A stretch of DNA of 64,000 bases from Natronorubrum halalkaliphilum (GTDB lineage: Archaea; Halobacteriota; Halobacteria; Halobacteriales; Natrialbaceae), in assembly GCF_009834785.1 (NCBI RefSeq), contig NZ_WUYX01000071.1, positions 62,001-126,000 of the forward strand, in the 5' to 3' direction. The notes beneath the pieces are model-generated. The model worked only from the letters and a program-made list of their open reading frames with translations. It was not told the DNA's origin and ran no database searches. How positions within the stretch are numbered: position 1 is the stretch's first letter; each line of letters opens with the position of its first letter. The position numbers and the translations under genes are program-made. This document shows, piece by piece, positions 8,723-16,552 of this stretch.

Positions 8723-9730
8723 TCACCGCTGGGGCGGTTCGAACTCGGTTCGCTCCGGGTGAGGCGGGGTCCCGGTGTCGTCTCTGACTTCGCGGTAGGT
8801 GCGACGGTAGCGGGCGATCTTCCGATAGAGGTAGTAGCCGACGGCGAGGTCGAAGACGATTACGTAGCCCACGAACGCCAACCCGAAGCTAACGGGGTAG
8901 GTGGTGGCGACGAAGTCGGGGATGATCCCGACGGTCACGTTGTACGTTCCGTGAACGAATGCGGCGATGAGCAGCCCCTTCACGACGATCGGACCGGCCT
9001 GTTCGGGGTTGAACTTGGCGAGACCGAGGTAGTAGCCTGCGATCGCGGAGAAGATGACGTGGCCGGGGCCGACAAGCGCCCGGACGGTCGCGATGCCGGT
9101 CGCGGCGGTGAACAGGCCGGTCTCTGCCGTTGCAACCGTGCCGGAGATGTAGATCGCGTTCTCGATCGCGGCGAATCCCAGGCCGGCGACCGCGCCGTAG
9201 ACCGTCCCGTCGATGACCGCATCGAATGTATCGCTCCGATACGCGAAGACGCGGACCGCGAGCAGTTTGACCCCTTCCTCGACGGGGCCGACGATCAGAT
9301 AGAAAAAGAGGACCGTTCCGACGACGGGAATCGCCTGCAGGATCGGGCCGAACGCCGAATTCACGACGGCGGCGAACGTTGCGAACAGTACGGCCAGAAC
9401 GAACGTGACGACCAGAAGCCCGAGCGGTTCGCTGGTCGTGATATCCGTGTACCAGATAAACGCCGCCAGCAACCCCGCGGGGACGACCGAAAGCGCGAAG
9501 AAGGCCGCAAGGAGCGGTTCGTCGATGACGAGCACCGCAGGCTGAACCAGCAGCGTGAGCGTGATCACGAACGCGACGGCGAGAACGATCGCTCGCAACC
9601 CGTAACTGATGCCGTTGTAAATCGAGTACGCGAGCAGATCGACCGCGGATCGAGGTTCCCACGTCGAAACGTCATAGAGGTCCCGCGACTCCTCGTCTGC
9701 CCGTTCGACCGAGTCGTTTCTTCGCTGCAT
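8723..9730 (-). CDS. PrsW-family intramembrane metalloprotease
   Basis: A 335-aa polytopic protein with about eight membrane helices. It carries the PrsW/M82 hallmarks: VGPVEEGVKLLAVR (the EExxK catalytic motif), a second Glu in GFAAIENAIY, a His in GPGHVIFSAIAGYY and another in AAFVHGTYN. PrsW proteases cut anti-sigma factors in Bacillus; archaeal members belong to the Abi/CPBP-like membrane protease superfamily and have unknown substrates. I use the ATG at MQRRNDS because the long upstream extension is Arg/Gly-rich and non-coding in appearance. An A/T-rich promoter stretch lies at about 9785-9825, shared with the divergent small ORF at 9854. Confidence 0.88.
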   Translation of the reverse strand: MQRRNDSVERADEESRDLYDVSTWEPRSAVDLLAYSIYNGISYGLRAIVLAVAFVITLTLLVQPAVLVIDEPLLAAFFALSVVPAGLLAAFIWYTDITTSEPLGLLVVTFVLAVLFATFAAVVNSAFGPILQAIPVVGTVLFFYLIVGPVEEGVKLLAVRVFAYRSDTFDAVIDGTVYGAVAGLGFAAIENAIYISGTVATAETGLFTAATGIATVRALVGPGHVIFSAIAGYYLGLAKFNPEQAGPIVVKGLLIAAFVHGTYNVTVGIIPDFVATTYPVSFGLAFVGYVIVFDLAVGYYLYRKIARYRRTYREVRDDTGTPPHPERTEFEPPQR

Positions 9731-9853
9731 GGCCGTCGCTACACCGTCCCTTCCGGTAAGCGTTCGGCGACGTTCTCTCCTAGTATGATATTGACTGTCA
9801 AGATCTGTATAAGGATTGTACTTATGCGTGTTCACGGGCGATGACCGACAATC

Positions 9854-10036
9854 ATGTACAGCAGCAGTCGCGGGATCCTCTACACGGCACCACCGAAAGC
9901 GGACGAAGCCGACGAGAATCGGGGCGAAGACGCCGCTACCGAAACCGTCGCCACGGAAGACGCGATCGTGGAAACAGACGACGCAACCGTGACAGCCGGC
10001 TCCGAGGCCACAACACGTCTCGCCGCCGACGACTAA
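9854..10036 (+). CDS. Small acidic hypothetical protein
   Basis: A 60-aa ORF, MYSSSRGILYTAPPKADEAD followed by an Asp/Glu/Thr-rich tail (ETVATEDAIVETDDATVTAG). Haloarchaeal acidity and codon bias favour this frame over the overlapping Arg-rich frame beginning at 9841. An A/T-rich segment (TACTTATGC, about 9819-9827) lies 27-35 nt upstream and may be its promoter. I recognise no family. A palindromic repeat begins 5 nt after the stop codon. Confidence 0.5.
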   Translation: MYSSSRGILYTAPPKADEADENRGEDAATETVATEDAIVETDDATVTAGSEATTRLAADD

Positions 10037-10040
10037 CCTC

Positions 10041-10122
10041 ATACGGTTTACTGTAGTCAATGACCGCCGATCACCGACCCCGTCCCTGGTGATCGGCGGT
10101 ACATAGTTACAGCAATCCGTAT
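10041..10122. repeat. 82-bp dispersed palindromic element, copy B (loop inverted)
   Basis: Starts ATACGGTTTACTGTAGTCAA and ends CAATCCGTAT. It has a perfect 13-bp inner arm, ACCGCCGATCACC with GGTGATCGGCGGT. Its 12-nt loop, GACCCCGTCCCT, is the reverse complement of the loop of copy D (AGGGACGGGGTC), although the arms have the same orientation. Flanks are ctc and cag. It lies 5 nt after the TAA of the preceding ORF. Confidence 0.92.
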
Positions 10123-10239
10123 CAGACGCGAAGCGACCTCGGTTCGACGCGGTGTCCGCGAGGACGATTGCGAGCACGTCGGCGTCGCCGCCAGCGCCGA
10201 CTCGGAATCCACAAAGGCCCCCCCATCCAACCGGCGGGT

Positions 10240-10410
10240 ATGCACTTCGTCCAGCGAACCCAGCAGGCGCTTCGGGACGTCGGCCTCGAGACCGACGATC
10301 TCCGGGGCGCCTCGGCGACCGCCGCCGAAACCAACGGGGCGACACTCGAGGAATTGTTCGCGACCAACGACCGCGTGCGGTTCGCGCCCGAACGCAGGAT
10401 TCTGCAGTGA
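10240..10410 (+). CDS. Small hypothetical protein
   Basis: A 56-aa ORF reading MHFVQRTQQALRDVGLETDD and ending APERRILQ. Third codon positions are GC-rich and the composition is mildly acidic, as for a real haloarchaeal protein. It contains no Cys or obvious motif and no membrane segment. It lies 64 nt upstream of the FAU-1 gene in the same orientation and could be co-transcribed with it. An in-frame upstream extension to 10168 is Arg-rich and was not used. Confidence 0.5.
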   Translation: MHFVQRTQQALRDVGLETDDLRGASATAAETNGATLEELFATNDRVRFAPERRILQ

Positions 10411-10474
10411 TTCGGATGAATCAGCGTGTCAATCGTGCCGTAACGGCCGTTCACAGTAGTCCGGAGGGGACACG

Positions 10475-11917
10475 ATGACGACGGCTCGAGTCCGCGGCAT
10501 CTACACCACGGCGATCACGCAACTCCTCGCCGCGAACGGGCTCGAGGTCGTTCAGGCCTCCGACCCCATTCGGGATCGCTTCGACGAGCGGACGTTCGCC
10601 ACGGCACCGGCGGACGTGACGATCGAGACGACGCGGGACAGGCAGGGCGTCGAACTCTCGGGGGCCCCCGAGGCAGTCGAAACGGTTGCCGACGAACTCG
10701 CGACCCTCGCGATCGATGCCTTCCGCTGGGAATCCGACGTTCCGCGCGGTGCGGTCTTCGACGCCGAGGTACTCGAGGCCGGCGGCGGGGGCGGCGCGAC
10801 CGTCGATCTCGGCGACGGCCACCGCGGTTATCTCCACTACGACGACGTCGACGGCTACGTCGACGAGGGCAACCGCTACCGCGTGCAGGTCACCGAACCG
10901 GTGCCGCCGTGGACCGACGACGACCCGCGCGTCGCACCGACGCTCGAGGTTCAGGGCGGGCTCTGTACCCTCTCACGGGATCGAACCGGCGTCTCAGCGG
11001 CACTCCGGAGCGAGAAGGCCGACGAGCTCGTCGGCATGACCGACCTATTGTCGGTCGACGTTCCCGAAGACTGGGGCGTCCGCTGGCAGCACGCGGCCGC
11101 CGACGCCGACCTCGAGGCGATGGGGACGGCTCTCGAGGACGCGGCGGATCGAGCGCTGACGCTCGAGGACGCGCTCGCGGATGCGCCCGACGAACCCGAA
11201 GCGCCGGCCCGGCTCGCCGTACCACGGGCGACGACGTGGTCCTGGTTCGGCCGCGAGACCCGGTTCGCGCTGGACGAGGTGCGCCGCAAGGTCGAGACGA
11301 CGATGGCGGGCCACCACCGAACCAAGGCCGCCGATCGGGCCGCCAGCGCGGCCGTCGACTTCGCGGAAGCCGTCTGCGAGTCGCCCGGTAGCGACGACGG
11401 ATCCGACGGCGACGGCTTCCCCTTCGCCGCCGTTAGCCGACAGTTCGGCCCGACCGCCGGCGACCGGATCGAGATCGGCCACGGAAAACCCGACGGGCGG
11501 CTGATCACGCTGGGTCGCGGCGAGGTGACCAGTTGGAACGGCGACGGAAAAGTCACGCTCGAGCGCTCGATGCGCGGCGGCGGCAGCTACGACGCGCTCG
11601 GCGTGTCCAAGGAATCGGGCGACGTCGCCGTCACGAAGTTCCGCGAGGGGCGCTGGTGGTATCCGACGACGTACAAAGACGAGCGCGGAACCGCGAAGGG
11701 GACCTACGTCAACGTCTGTACGCCCGTCGAACTGTTCCCTGACGCGGCGCGGTACGTCGACCTCTACGTCGACGTGATCCGCACACCCGACGGCGCGGTC
11801 GAAATCGTCGACGCAGACGAACTCGAGGCCGCGGTCGACGACGGTCGCGTCTCCGAGGAGTTGGCCGAGAAAGCGATGACCGTCGCGGAGGCCGTCGAGC
11901 GGGCGCTGTCGAAGTAG
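10475..11917 (+). CDS. fau-1: Probable ribonuclease FAU-1 (RNase E/G-like, DUF402 domain)
   Basis: This 480-aa protein resembles archaeal FAU-1, an AU-rich RNA-binding ribonuclease related to RNase E/G and implicated in 5S rRNA processing. The N-terminus (ARVRGIYTTAITQLLAANGL) and the DLGDGHRGYLHYDDVDGYVD segment are an S1-like RNA-binding region. The C-terminal half holds the DUF402 nuclease-like domain (EIGHGKPDGRLITLGRGEV ... WYPTTYKDERGTAKGTYVNV ... YVDLYVDVIRTPDG). A Shine-Dalgarno GGAGGGG lies just before the ATG. Length agrees with the family. Cytoplasmic; single gene or co-transcribed with the 56-aa ORF upstream. Confidence 0.9.
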   Translation: MTTARVRGIYTTAITQLLAANGLEVVQASDPIRDRFDERTFATAPADVTIETTRDRQGVELSGAPEAVETVADELATLAIDAFRWESDVPRGAVFDAEVLEAGGGGGATVDLGDGHRGYLHYDDVDGYVDEGNRYRVQVTEPVPPWTDDDPRVAPTLEVQGGLCTLSRDRTGVSAALRSEKADELVGMTDLLSVDVPEDWGVRWQHAAADADLEAMGTALEDAADRALTLEDALADAPDEPEAPARLAVPRATTWSWFGRETRFALDEVRRKVETTMAGHHRTKAADRAASAAVDFAEAVCESPGSDDGSDGDGFPFAAVSRQFGPTAGDRIEIGHGKPDGRLITLGRGEVTSWNGDGKVTLERSMRGGGSYDALGVSKESGDVAVTKFREGRWWYPTTYKDERGTAKGTYVNVCTPVELFPDAARYVDLYVDVIRTPDGAVEIVDADELEAAVDDGRVSEELAEKAMTVAEAVERALSK

Positions 11918-12080
11918 GTCGGCCGCGAGGCCCGGTTCCGTCTCAAATCCGTTACAGTCGGTTGTGATTTCGGCCACCGTCTCGGTTCCGGCTCCGGCTT
12001 CGGTTCCGATTCCGGTTCCGGCTCCGGCTTCGGTTCCGGCAACCGGCGTTTTATCGGTATCACAGCCCAACCACTGCTGA

Positions 12081-12842
12081 ATGGTACCCGACGTATCCGA
12101 CTCACGGCCTCACTCGAGTCTCGACATCCACGACGTTGCAGACGTCACTCACGCCGGCGGCATGCGGGCTACTCGCGCGTTCCCCACGGGAACGCACGCA
12201 CACTTCGACCCGTTCGTGCTCTTCGAGCGGTTCCACGTCGCGGCCGACCAGGGGTTCCCGTCTCACGCACACGCCGGCTTCGAGATTCTCACTTACATGC
12301 TCGAAGGCGGCATGGCCCACGACGACTCGCTCGGTCACGACGTGACGACTCGAGCGGGCGAGGCGATGCGAATCACGGCCGGCGATGGAATCCGCCACTC
12401 GGAGTTTCCCGCCGATGGCCCCTGTAGCGGCCTCCAGTTGTGGGTCAACCTCCCGCGGGATCGCAAGGGGATCGAGCCGTCGTACGCCGACGCCTCGAGC
12501 GACGAGTTGCCGACCGAAACGGGAGACGGAGTCTCGATCACGACCGTCGTCGGCGAGGGGGCGCCGCTCGACCTCGAGACGCCGATGCAGTATCGGGACG
12601 TGACGCTTTCGGCCGGCGCATCGTGGACCTGGAACCGGCCGGAGGACTGGGTCGGGTTCTGTTACGTCGTCTCGGGATCGGGGACCGTCGACGGAACGGC
12701 GCTCGAGGTCGGACAGTTCTGTACGGTCGATGCAGACGGAGCGTCCGTCACGCTATCGACGGAGGACCGCTGCCGCGTCGTCGTCGTTGATGGCGTTCCA
12801 CACGACGAGGCGATTCATCAGCGCGGGCCGATCGTCGCGTAA
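12081..12842 (+). CDS. Pirin family protein (bicupin)
   Basis: A 253-aa bicupin. The N-terminal cupin has the pirin metal site FPSHAHAGFEILTYMLEGGM (His, His, then Glu) and RITAGDGIRHSEFP supplying another His. The middle LQLWVNLPRDRKGIEPSYAD is a typical pirin segment. The C-terminal cupin is degenerate. Pirins bind Fe and some oxidise quercetin; the substrate of haloarchaeal members is unknown. A TTTTAT box at 12049-12054, about 29 nt before the ATG, gives a leaderless promoter embedded in the end of a GGTTCC-type hexamer tract (11975-12045). Confidence 0.9.
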   Translation: MVPDVSDSRPHSSLDIHDVADVTHAGGMRATRAFPTGTHAHFDPFVLFERFHVAADQGFPSHAHAGFEILTYMLEGGMAHDDSLGHDVTTRAGEAMRITAGDGIRHSEFPADGPCSGLQLWVNLPRDRKGIEPSYADASSDELPTETGDGVSITTVVGEGAPLDLETPMQYRDVTLSAGASWTWNRPEDWVGFCYVVSGSGTVDGTALEVGQFCTVDADGASVTLSTEDRCRVVVVDGVPHDEAIHQRGPIVA

Positions 12843-12873
12843 TCGCGAACAGACAGACCCTGCAACCGAAAAC

Positions 12874-13332
12874 TCAGTCCGAAAGCGCTGCGACGTCCCC
12901 TGCAGGAGTAGTATTCGGCAGCAGATGGACGTAATCGTCGAGATCAAGTGCAAAGTCCTGTGCGGTCGCCGGTTCGACCCAGTGAAGGTCGAATTCCGCG
13001 CCGTGTTCGTCTCCGCCGTCGGTCACAGTGTGCGTCCACCGATCGCGGGGTTCGTGGACCGTCGCGTGGAAGAAGTGTCGGACGTACCGTTTCGGCGGTG
13101 ACTCGCGACGCGTCCAGACGTCGGTCGTCAGACGGGTCGTCGAACTCAGCGATCCGAGTCCGGTCTCTTCGATGACTTCCCTGAACAGTGCTTCTCGCGG
13201 CGATTCGCCGGTCTCGAGCGTTCCCTTCGGAATCTGCAGTTCGTCGTGTCCCGGGCCGTCGAAAACCAATAGCTCGCCCGTCTGGCGCGTGATGTACGCA
13301 CACGCCTTCTGGACGTACGTTACGTTTTCCAT
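12874..13332 (-). CDS. NUDIX hydrolase
   Basis: A 152-aa protein with a complete NUDIX box, GTLETGESPREALFREVIEE followed by TG, matching the GX5EX7REUXEEXGU consensus. It would hydrolyse a nucleoside diphosphate linked to another group; the substrate cannot be inferred. The start at MENVTYVQKACAYI was chosen because five upstream in-frame codons add nothing conserved. The end has an acidic ALDLDDYVHLLPN segment. It converges on the pirin gene with a 31-bp gap. Confidence 0.9.
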   Translation of the reverse strand: MENVTYVQKACAYITRQTGELLVFDGPGHDELQIPKGTLETGESPREALFREVIEETGLGSLSSTTRLTTDVWTRRESPPKRYVRHFFHATVHEPRDRWTHTVTDGGDEHGAEFDLHWVEPATAQDFALDLDDYVHLLPNTTPAGDVAALSD

Positions 13333-13441
13333 GGTGCAACTACGCACACTGTTCTTACATAAAAACGTACCTCCCCAGGATGTTAAAAGAGACTAAGGGG
13401 CTTGTACGGCCGTCCTTTCGCTTTCCGAACGCAGAGACGGG

Positions 13442-13920
13442 TTAATGGGAGGAAACAACCGGTTCGGCGTCCCTAACGAGTTTCTCGCCGGCCAGATGCG
13501 TAGACAGCGTCGCGAGTGCCACGGTCAGGCCGCTGTTCTGGAGACCGACTTCGAACGCACAGGCACGGGCGCGGTCTTCGGTCATCCCCGTCGCCCTCCC
13601 GACACCGTAGCTGGCACCTACTCCGAGGCCGTTTTGCAAGACGACGGTGAGGAAGACCAGCGCGCTCGCGGTCAGGATCTCCTCGACGTTGATCCCGACG
13701 ACGGCCGCGACGATGGGGTGATCGTGATCGTGCTGATTGCGGGGGAAATCGACAGTCCCGCCGCCACCACCGCCGGGGCGTATTCGTCGAGTACGTATCG
13801 GAGGAACAGGCCGGCGACGACGGCGATCAGTCCGACGCCGATCTCCCACGGTAATCCGAGCGTAACGGCGAGCACGTAGGCGAACGTGGTCGCACCAGTG
13901 TAACGTGACCGTTCAGTTGG
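13442..13920 (-). pseudogene. Remnant of a bile acid:sodium symporter (BASS)-like transporter
   Basis: Two minus-strand frames together read like one membrane protein. The first (from about 13920) gives TGATTFAYVLAVTLGLPWEI and GVGLIAVVAGLFLRYVLDEY. After a frameshift near 13740 the second gives IVAAVVGINVEEILTASALV, FLTVVLQNGLGVGASYGVGR and the BASS-typical CAFEVGLQNSGLTVALATLS. The N-terminal half of the gene is missing: an in-frame stop lies at about 13922 and no start is seen. The remnant ends at a TAA at 13442. Together these indicate a 5'-truncated, frameshifted pseudogene. A degraded palindromic repeat lies 36 nt beyond its broken 5' end. The family assignment rests on the Glu-x-Gly-x-Gln-Asn-Ser-Gly segment. 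Confidence 0.7.
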
Positions 13921-13955
13921 CAGTTACCATCATCCGACAACCACAGTTGCGCCTC

Positions 13956-14037
13956 ATACTGTCTGTTCTCGGGCGTTTTCGATGGGGGCACAGGACGGCT
14001 TGCGGTCCCACCGGTACATCGGTACAGCAAACCGTAT
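13956..14037. repeat. 82-bp dispersed palindromic element, copy F (degraded)
   Basis: The length of 82 bp is identical to the good copies. The right end, GGTACAGCAAACCGTAT, matches the family; the left end (ATACTGTCTG) and the interior have diverged. It sits between the symporter remnant and the small zinc-ribbon gene. Confidence 0.6.
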
Positions 14038-14107
14038 CGGTGAATGGGATAGAAGAATCTACGGGTTTGGGTCCGGAGAATACGGCTTCCCGGTCCGGAA
14101 GGATCCA

Positions 14108-14257
14108 TTACGCTTCGGACAGTTCGGCGGCGAAATCGACTCCGGCGACCGGGCCTCCACAGACGGGACACCCGTTCGTAAGCGTTGCCTCGCGCATGGG
14201 GTCGGTAACGGTGAACGATCGGCGACAGTCGGGGCAGGTGAACTCGTAGGTTTTCAT
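14108..14257 (-). CDS. Small zinc-ribbon protein (DUF7560-like)
   Basis: A 49-aa protein, MKTYEFTCPDCRRSFTVTDP then MREATLTNGCPVCGGPV. It has two CPxC knuckles 22 residues apart that would bind one zinc, with the beta-ribbon FxCPxCxxxFxV pattern. This matches what I recall of haloarchaeal DUF7560 zinc-ribbon proteins. An upstream extension of 16 codons is possible but the Met at MKTYEF starts the conserved part. Function unknown. Confidence 0.75.
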   Translation of the reverse strand: MKTYEFTCPDCRRSFTVTDPMREATLTNGCPVCGGPVAGVDFAAELSEA

Positions 14258-14532
14258 GATTGGTGGGACGTCGGCTCCATCTAGAACAACGCTGTTAGCG
14301 GGCATAGCAGTACAACCCAGATATAGAGGGTCGCCTCGAGAACGGTGTGACCGGCGGTACCAACGGATTCCGCTTCGACTCCACGGCGATGGTCTCGAGT
14401 CAAAACTCCACGGTAATCGTCTCGAGTCAAAAAAACGTGTGTGCGCGTGTGACTGCTCAGACAGCTGACCCGGAGTCAGCGGTTTTCGTCCGAGTAGCTG
14501 CTATCGGTGCTCGAGTCAGCGGATCGGGACGT

Positions 14533-15239
14533 TTAGTTGGACGATTTTTCTTTGTCGTCGTCACCGTCGTCTTCTTCCTTCGCCTCCTTCTTCCGCTGCT
14601 CTTTCTTGTCTAGGTCATCGTCTTCGTCCGGATCGTCGGGGTCGTCTGGGTCGTCGGGGTCGTCCGGATCGTCGGGGTCGTCGGGGTCGTCGGGGTCGTC
14701 TGGGTCGTCGGGGTCGTCCGGATCGTCGGGGTCGTCGGGGTCGTCAGGGTCGTCCGGATCGTCGGGGTCGTCGGGGTCGTCAGGATCACCGTTCACTTCG
14801 CCGCAGAACCGGATATTGGAGATACCGGCCTGTTGGTCGCCTTCTCCGGCGGCCAGATCGGTCTCGATAGTATCTCCGGAATCCGGGTCCGAATAGTCTT
14901 CACAATCGCTTCCACCGTAGACACGGATATGGGCAACGGTGCAATCCTCATCGTTCACCTCCCAGTTGAATGAAAAGGCGTCACAGTCGTCACCCTCCCC
15001 ATCGGATTCGGTTACAGTTACGGTAATACACAGTCGCCTTCCACCTGCTCGACTGAACAGCCGTCGAACTCGTGTACCGCAATCAACTCGCCCTCGTCCG
15101 GACACTCATACTGGCCCGGTGGAACGCAGTCTCCGAACTCGTTGCCGTCATCTTGTACGCTGCTCAGACAGCCGCTTAGTCCTACGACTGCTACGCCGCT
15201 GGCAGCCAGCAACCGCCGTCTGTTGGTTGACTTCACCAT
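14533..15239 (-). pseudogene. Frameshifted Tat lipoprotein with Asp-Asp-Pro tandem tail
   Basis: Frame one (15239 to 15018) encodes MVKSTNRRRLLAASGVAVVG, then LSGC, a twin-Arg signal with lipobox, followed by a Cys-rich domain (FGDCVPPGQYECPDEGELIA, VEQVEGDC). It stops at 15018. A second frame continues the same kind of sequence (CITVTVTESDGEGDDCDAFS, FNWEVNDEDCTVAHIRVYGG) into about 18 repeats of Asp-Asp-Pro and a charged tail. Inserting one base near 15030 would join GDCV to ITVTVTESDG, so this looks like one exported lipoprotein gene broken by a one-base deletion; sequencing error or programmed shifting cannot be excluded. No known domain is recognised. Confidence 0.7.
14628..14787 (-). 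repeat. 9-bp coding tandem repeat (Asp-Asp-Pro)n
   Basis: About 18 copies of a GACGACCCC-like unit (seen as GGGGTCGTC on the plus strand). Variant bases (ccggat, tgggtc, aggatc) recur at longer intervals, giving a higher-order period consistent with slippage or unequal exchange. Confidence 0.9.
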
Positions 15240-15577
15240 ACGTGAGCGACCGTCTCGAAGACTATTGTTATCAACATCCTGAATATAATAACTATGCTAT
15301 ATTCTCTCCCCATTTAACGCTATAAGAATTTTCTTAGTGGCGATTATTATTAGATGTCTTCGGTAGAAATATGATGAGCGTGTAGCTCGATACGATGCGC
15401 TTATCGGCAACTAAGAGCGCTTACAGGAGTTACAAATCACAGCCAAAGTACGAGATGGTTGTGAGTTTGGCCAATAGACCACCCACTGCTAAGGAAATTC
15501 TAAATGTGATTACCTAACCTCATGTTAGAGATAGTGTGAAATATTTGAGTCCACCGGAGACTCGTTCGGACGCTCGT
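15240..15577. other. AT-rich intergenic gap
   Basis: 338 bp without a convincing gene and much richer in A/T than the surroundings, especially 15265-15345 and 15480-15545. TATA-like stretches (AATATAATAACTATGCTATA, 15280-15300) could drive the lipoprotein gene on the minus strand. I see no tRNA or other RNA gene in it. Confidence 0.5.
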
Positions 15578-15745
15578 TCAGTCGACGATGAGCGTCTCGA
15601 AACCGTTCGCTTCGCCGGCCTCGCTGTCGACCGCGGAACGCGGGACGTCCATTCCGTCGTCTCGAGCGACCGATCCCGGCTGCCCGCTCGAGTCCTTCCG
15701 GACGTGGTAGAGCGAGTCGAACGACTCATTATCGGCCGTTGACAA
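15578..15745 (-). CDS. Small hypothetical protein (TTG start)
   Basis: A 55-aa frame starting from a TTG at 15745 and reading LSTADNESFDSLYHVRKDSS to GEANGFETLIVD. The choice rests on GC-rich third positions and acidic composition, both typical here, while the longer upstream extension is Arg-rich and overlaps the divergent gene. No domain is recognised. The start is uncertain. Confidence 0.4.
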   Translation of the reverse strand: MSTADNESFDSLYHVRKDSSGQPGSVARDDGMDVPRSAVDSEAGEANGFETLIVD

Positions 15746-15753
15746 GGGGTGGT

Positions 15754-16023
15754 ATGACCGACGAGCGGTCCCGCTACTCCGAGCGCGTCTCGCAAGTGCT
15801 CGTCTTCGCCCTCGTGTTGGGGCTAGCCATCGGCGGGATCGCACTCTTCGTCGTAGGGCAGTCCACGTCCGCCATCCCGCTCGCGGCGATTCCAGATCGC
15901 GTCACCCCCGGGCTGATCGTCGCCGGAACGCTCCTTTTTATCGGTGCCATCGCGCTTCCTGCACTCATGCTCTCCGGGTGGCAGTCCGCACAGGAGGACG
16001 CGACTCGAGACCGCCGTCAGTAG
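15754..16023 (+). CDS. Two-helix hypothetical membrane protein
   Basis: An 89-aa protein. After a charged N-terminus (MTDERSRYSERVSQ) there are two membrane segments, VLVFALVLGLAIGGIALFVV (about 15-34) and GLIVAGTLLFIGAIALPALM (about 53-72), and a charged tail. It was started at MTDERS rather than five codons upstream. Family unknown to me. Confidence 0.7.
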   Translation: MTDERSRYSERVSQVLVFALVLGLAIGGIALFVVGQSTSAIPLAAIPDRVTPGLIVAGTLLFIGAIALPALMLSGWQSAQEDATRDRRQ

Positions 16024-16300
16024 CCGCCGATTCCGGTGCTCGAAACACGAGGACGCGCTTGGCGGATCGGTCGACATCGCCTCGCCCCACGTCGCTTCGA
16101 CTGACCGATTGCGGACGTCGATACGCTCGAGCGGGTCGAACAGTCGTTCGTTGGTCTCGAGTGATCGCGGCCAGATGTGGCCGTCCGCGGGCGCATAGAC
16201 GCGCTCACAGCAGACGAGGAGCCCGCCCGGCGGAGAACGCGCCGTCGGGGAGCGGCAGGGATTCGGCGCGGCCGTGGATGCATTCGATCGAGACGTTTCC
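16017..16300 (-). pseudogene. Probable remnant of a SAM-dependent methyltransferase
   Basis: One minus frame contains IECIHGRAESLPLPDGAF, the segment that follows the acidic loop of class I methyltransferases, and stops soon after. A second frame continues with good codon bias (LLVCCERVYAPADGHIWPRS, LFDPLERIDVRNRSVEATWG) and runs out past the stop of the opposite gene. Upstream the frame dissolves into a Gly/Asn/Thr hexamer tract and a palindromic repeat. I read this as an eroded gene fragment; the family assignment rests on one motif. Confidence 0.35.
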
Positions 16301-16408
16301 GTTTGCGCTTGCGCTTGTGTTCGTGTCCGTGTTCAGGTTCACGTCCGCGTTCCCGTTTCCGTTCCCGTCCCGGTTCCCGCTCGCAGCCGAATCCGCGCCC
16401 GCATACTG

Positions 16409-16490
16409 ATACGGATTGCTGTAACTATGTACCGCCGTTAACCGACCCCGCCCCTGGTGATCGGCGGTCATTGACTACAGTAAACCGTAT
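16409..16490. repeat. 82-bp dispersed palindromic element, copy C (reverse orientation)
   Basis: Plus strand begins ATACGGATTGCTGTAACTAT and ends ACTACAGTAAACCGTAT, so its arms are inverted relative to copies A, B and D. Reverse-complemented, it has the loop AGGGGCGGGGTC, flanks ctc/cag and the ACATAGTTAC right arm shared with copy B. It lies about 60 bp downstream of the gene at 16553-17338. Confidence 0.92.
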
Positions 16491-16552
16491 GAGGCCGCGT
16501 TTGAGTAGCCCCAGTAAGCTCACCATCGAACGATGACCCCGGTCTACGTCCG

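Noticed and set aside
9841-10056. Arg-rich 71-aa ORF
   Set aside because: The overlapping acidic frame from 9854 has the codon bias and composition of a haloarchaeal protein.
14628-14787. Direct repeats resembling a CRISPR array
   Set aside because: The units are 9 bp, contiguous and without unique spacers, and translate as Asp-Asp-Pro in the lipoprotein frame.
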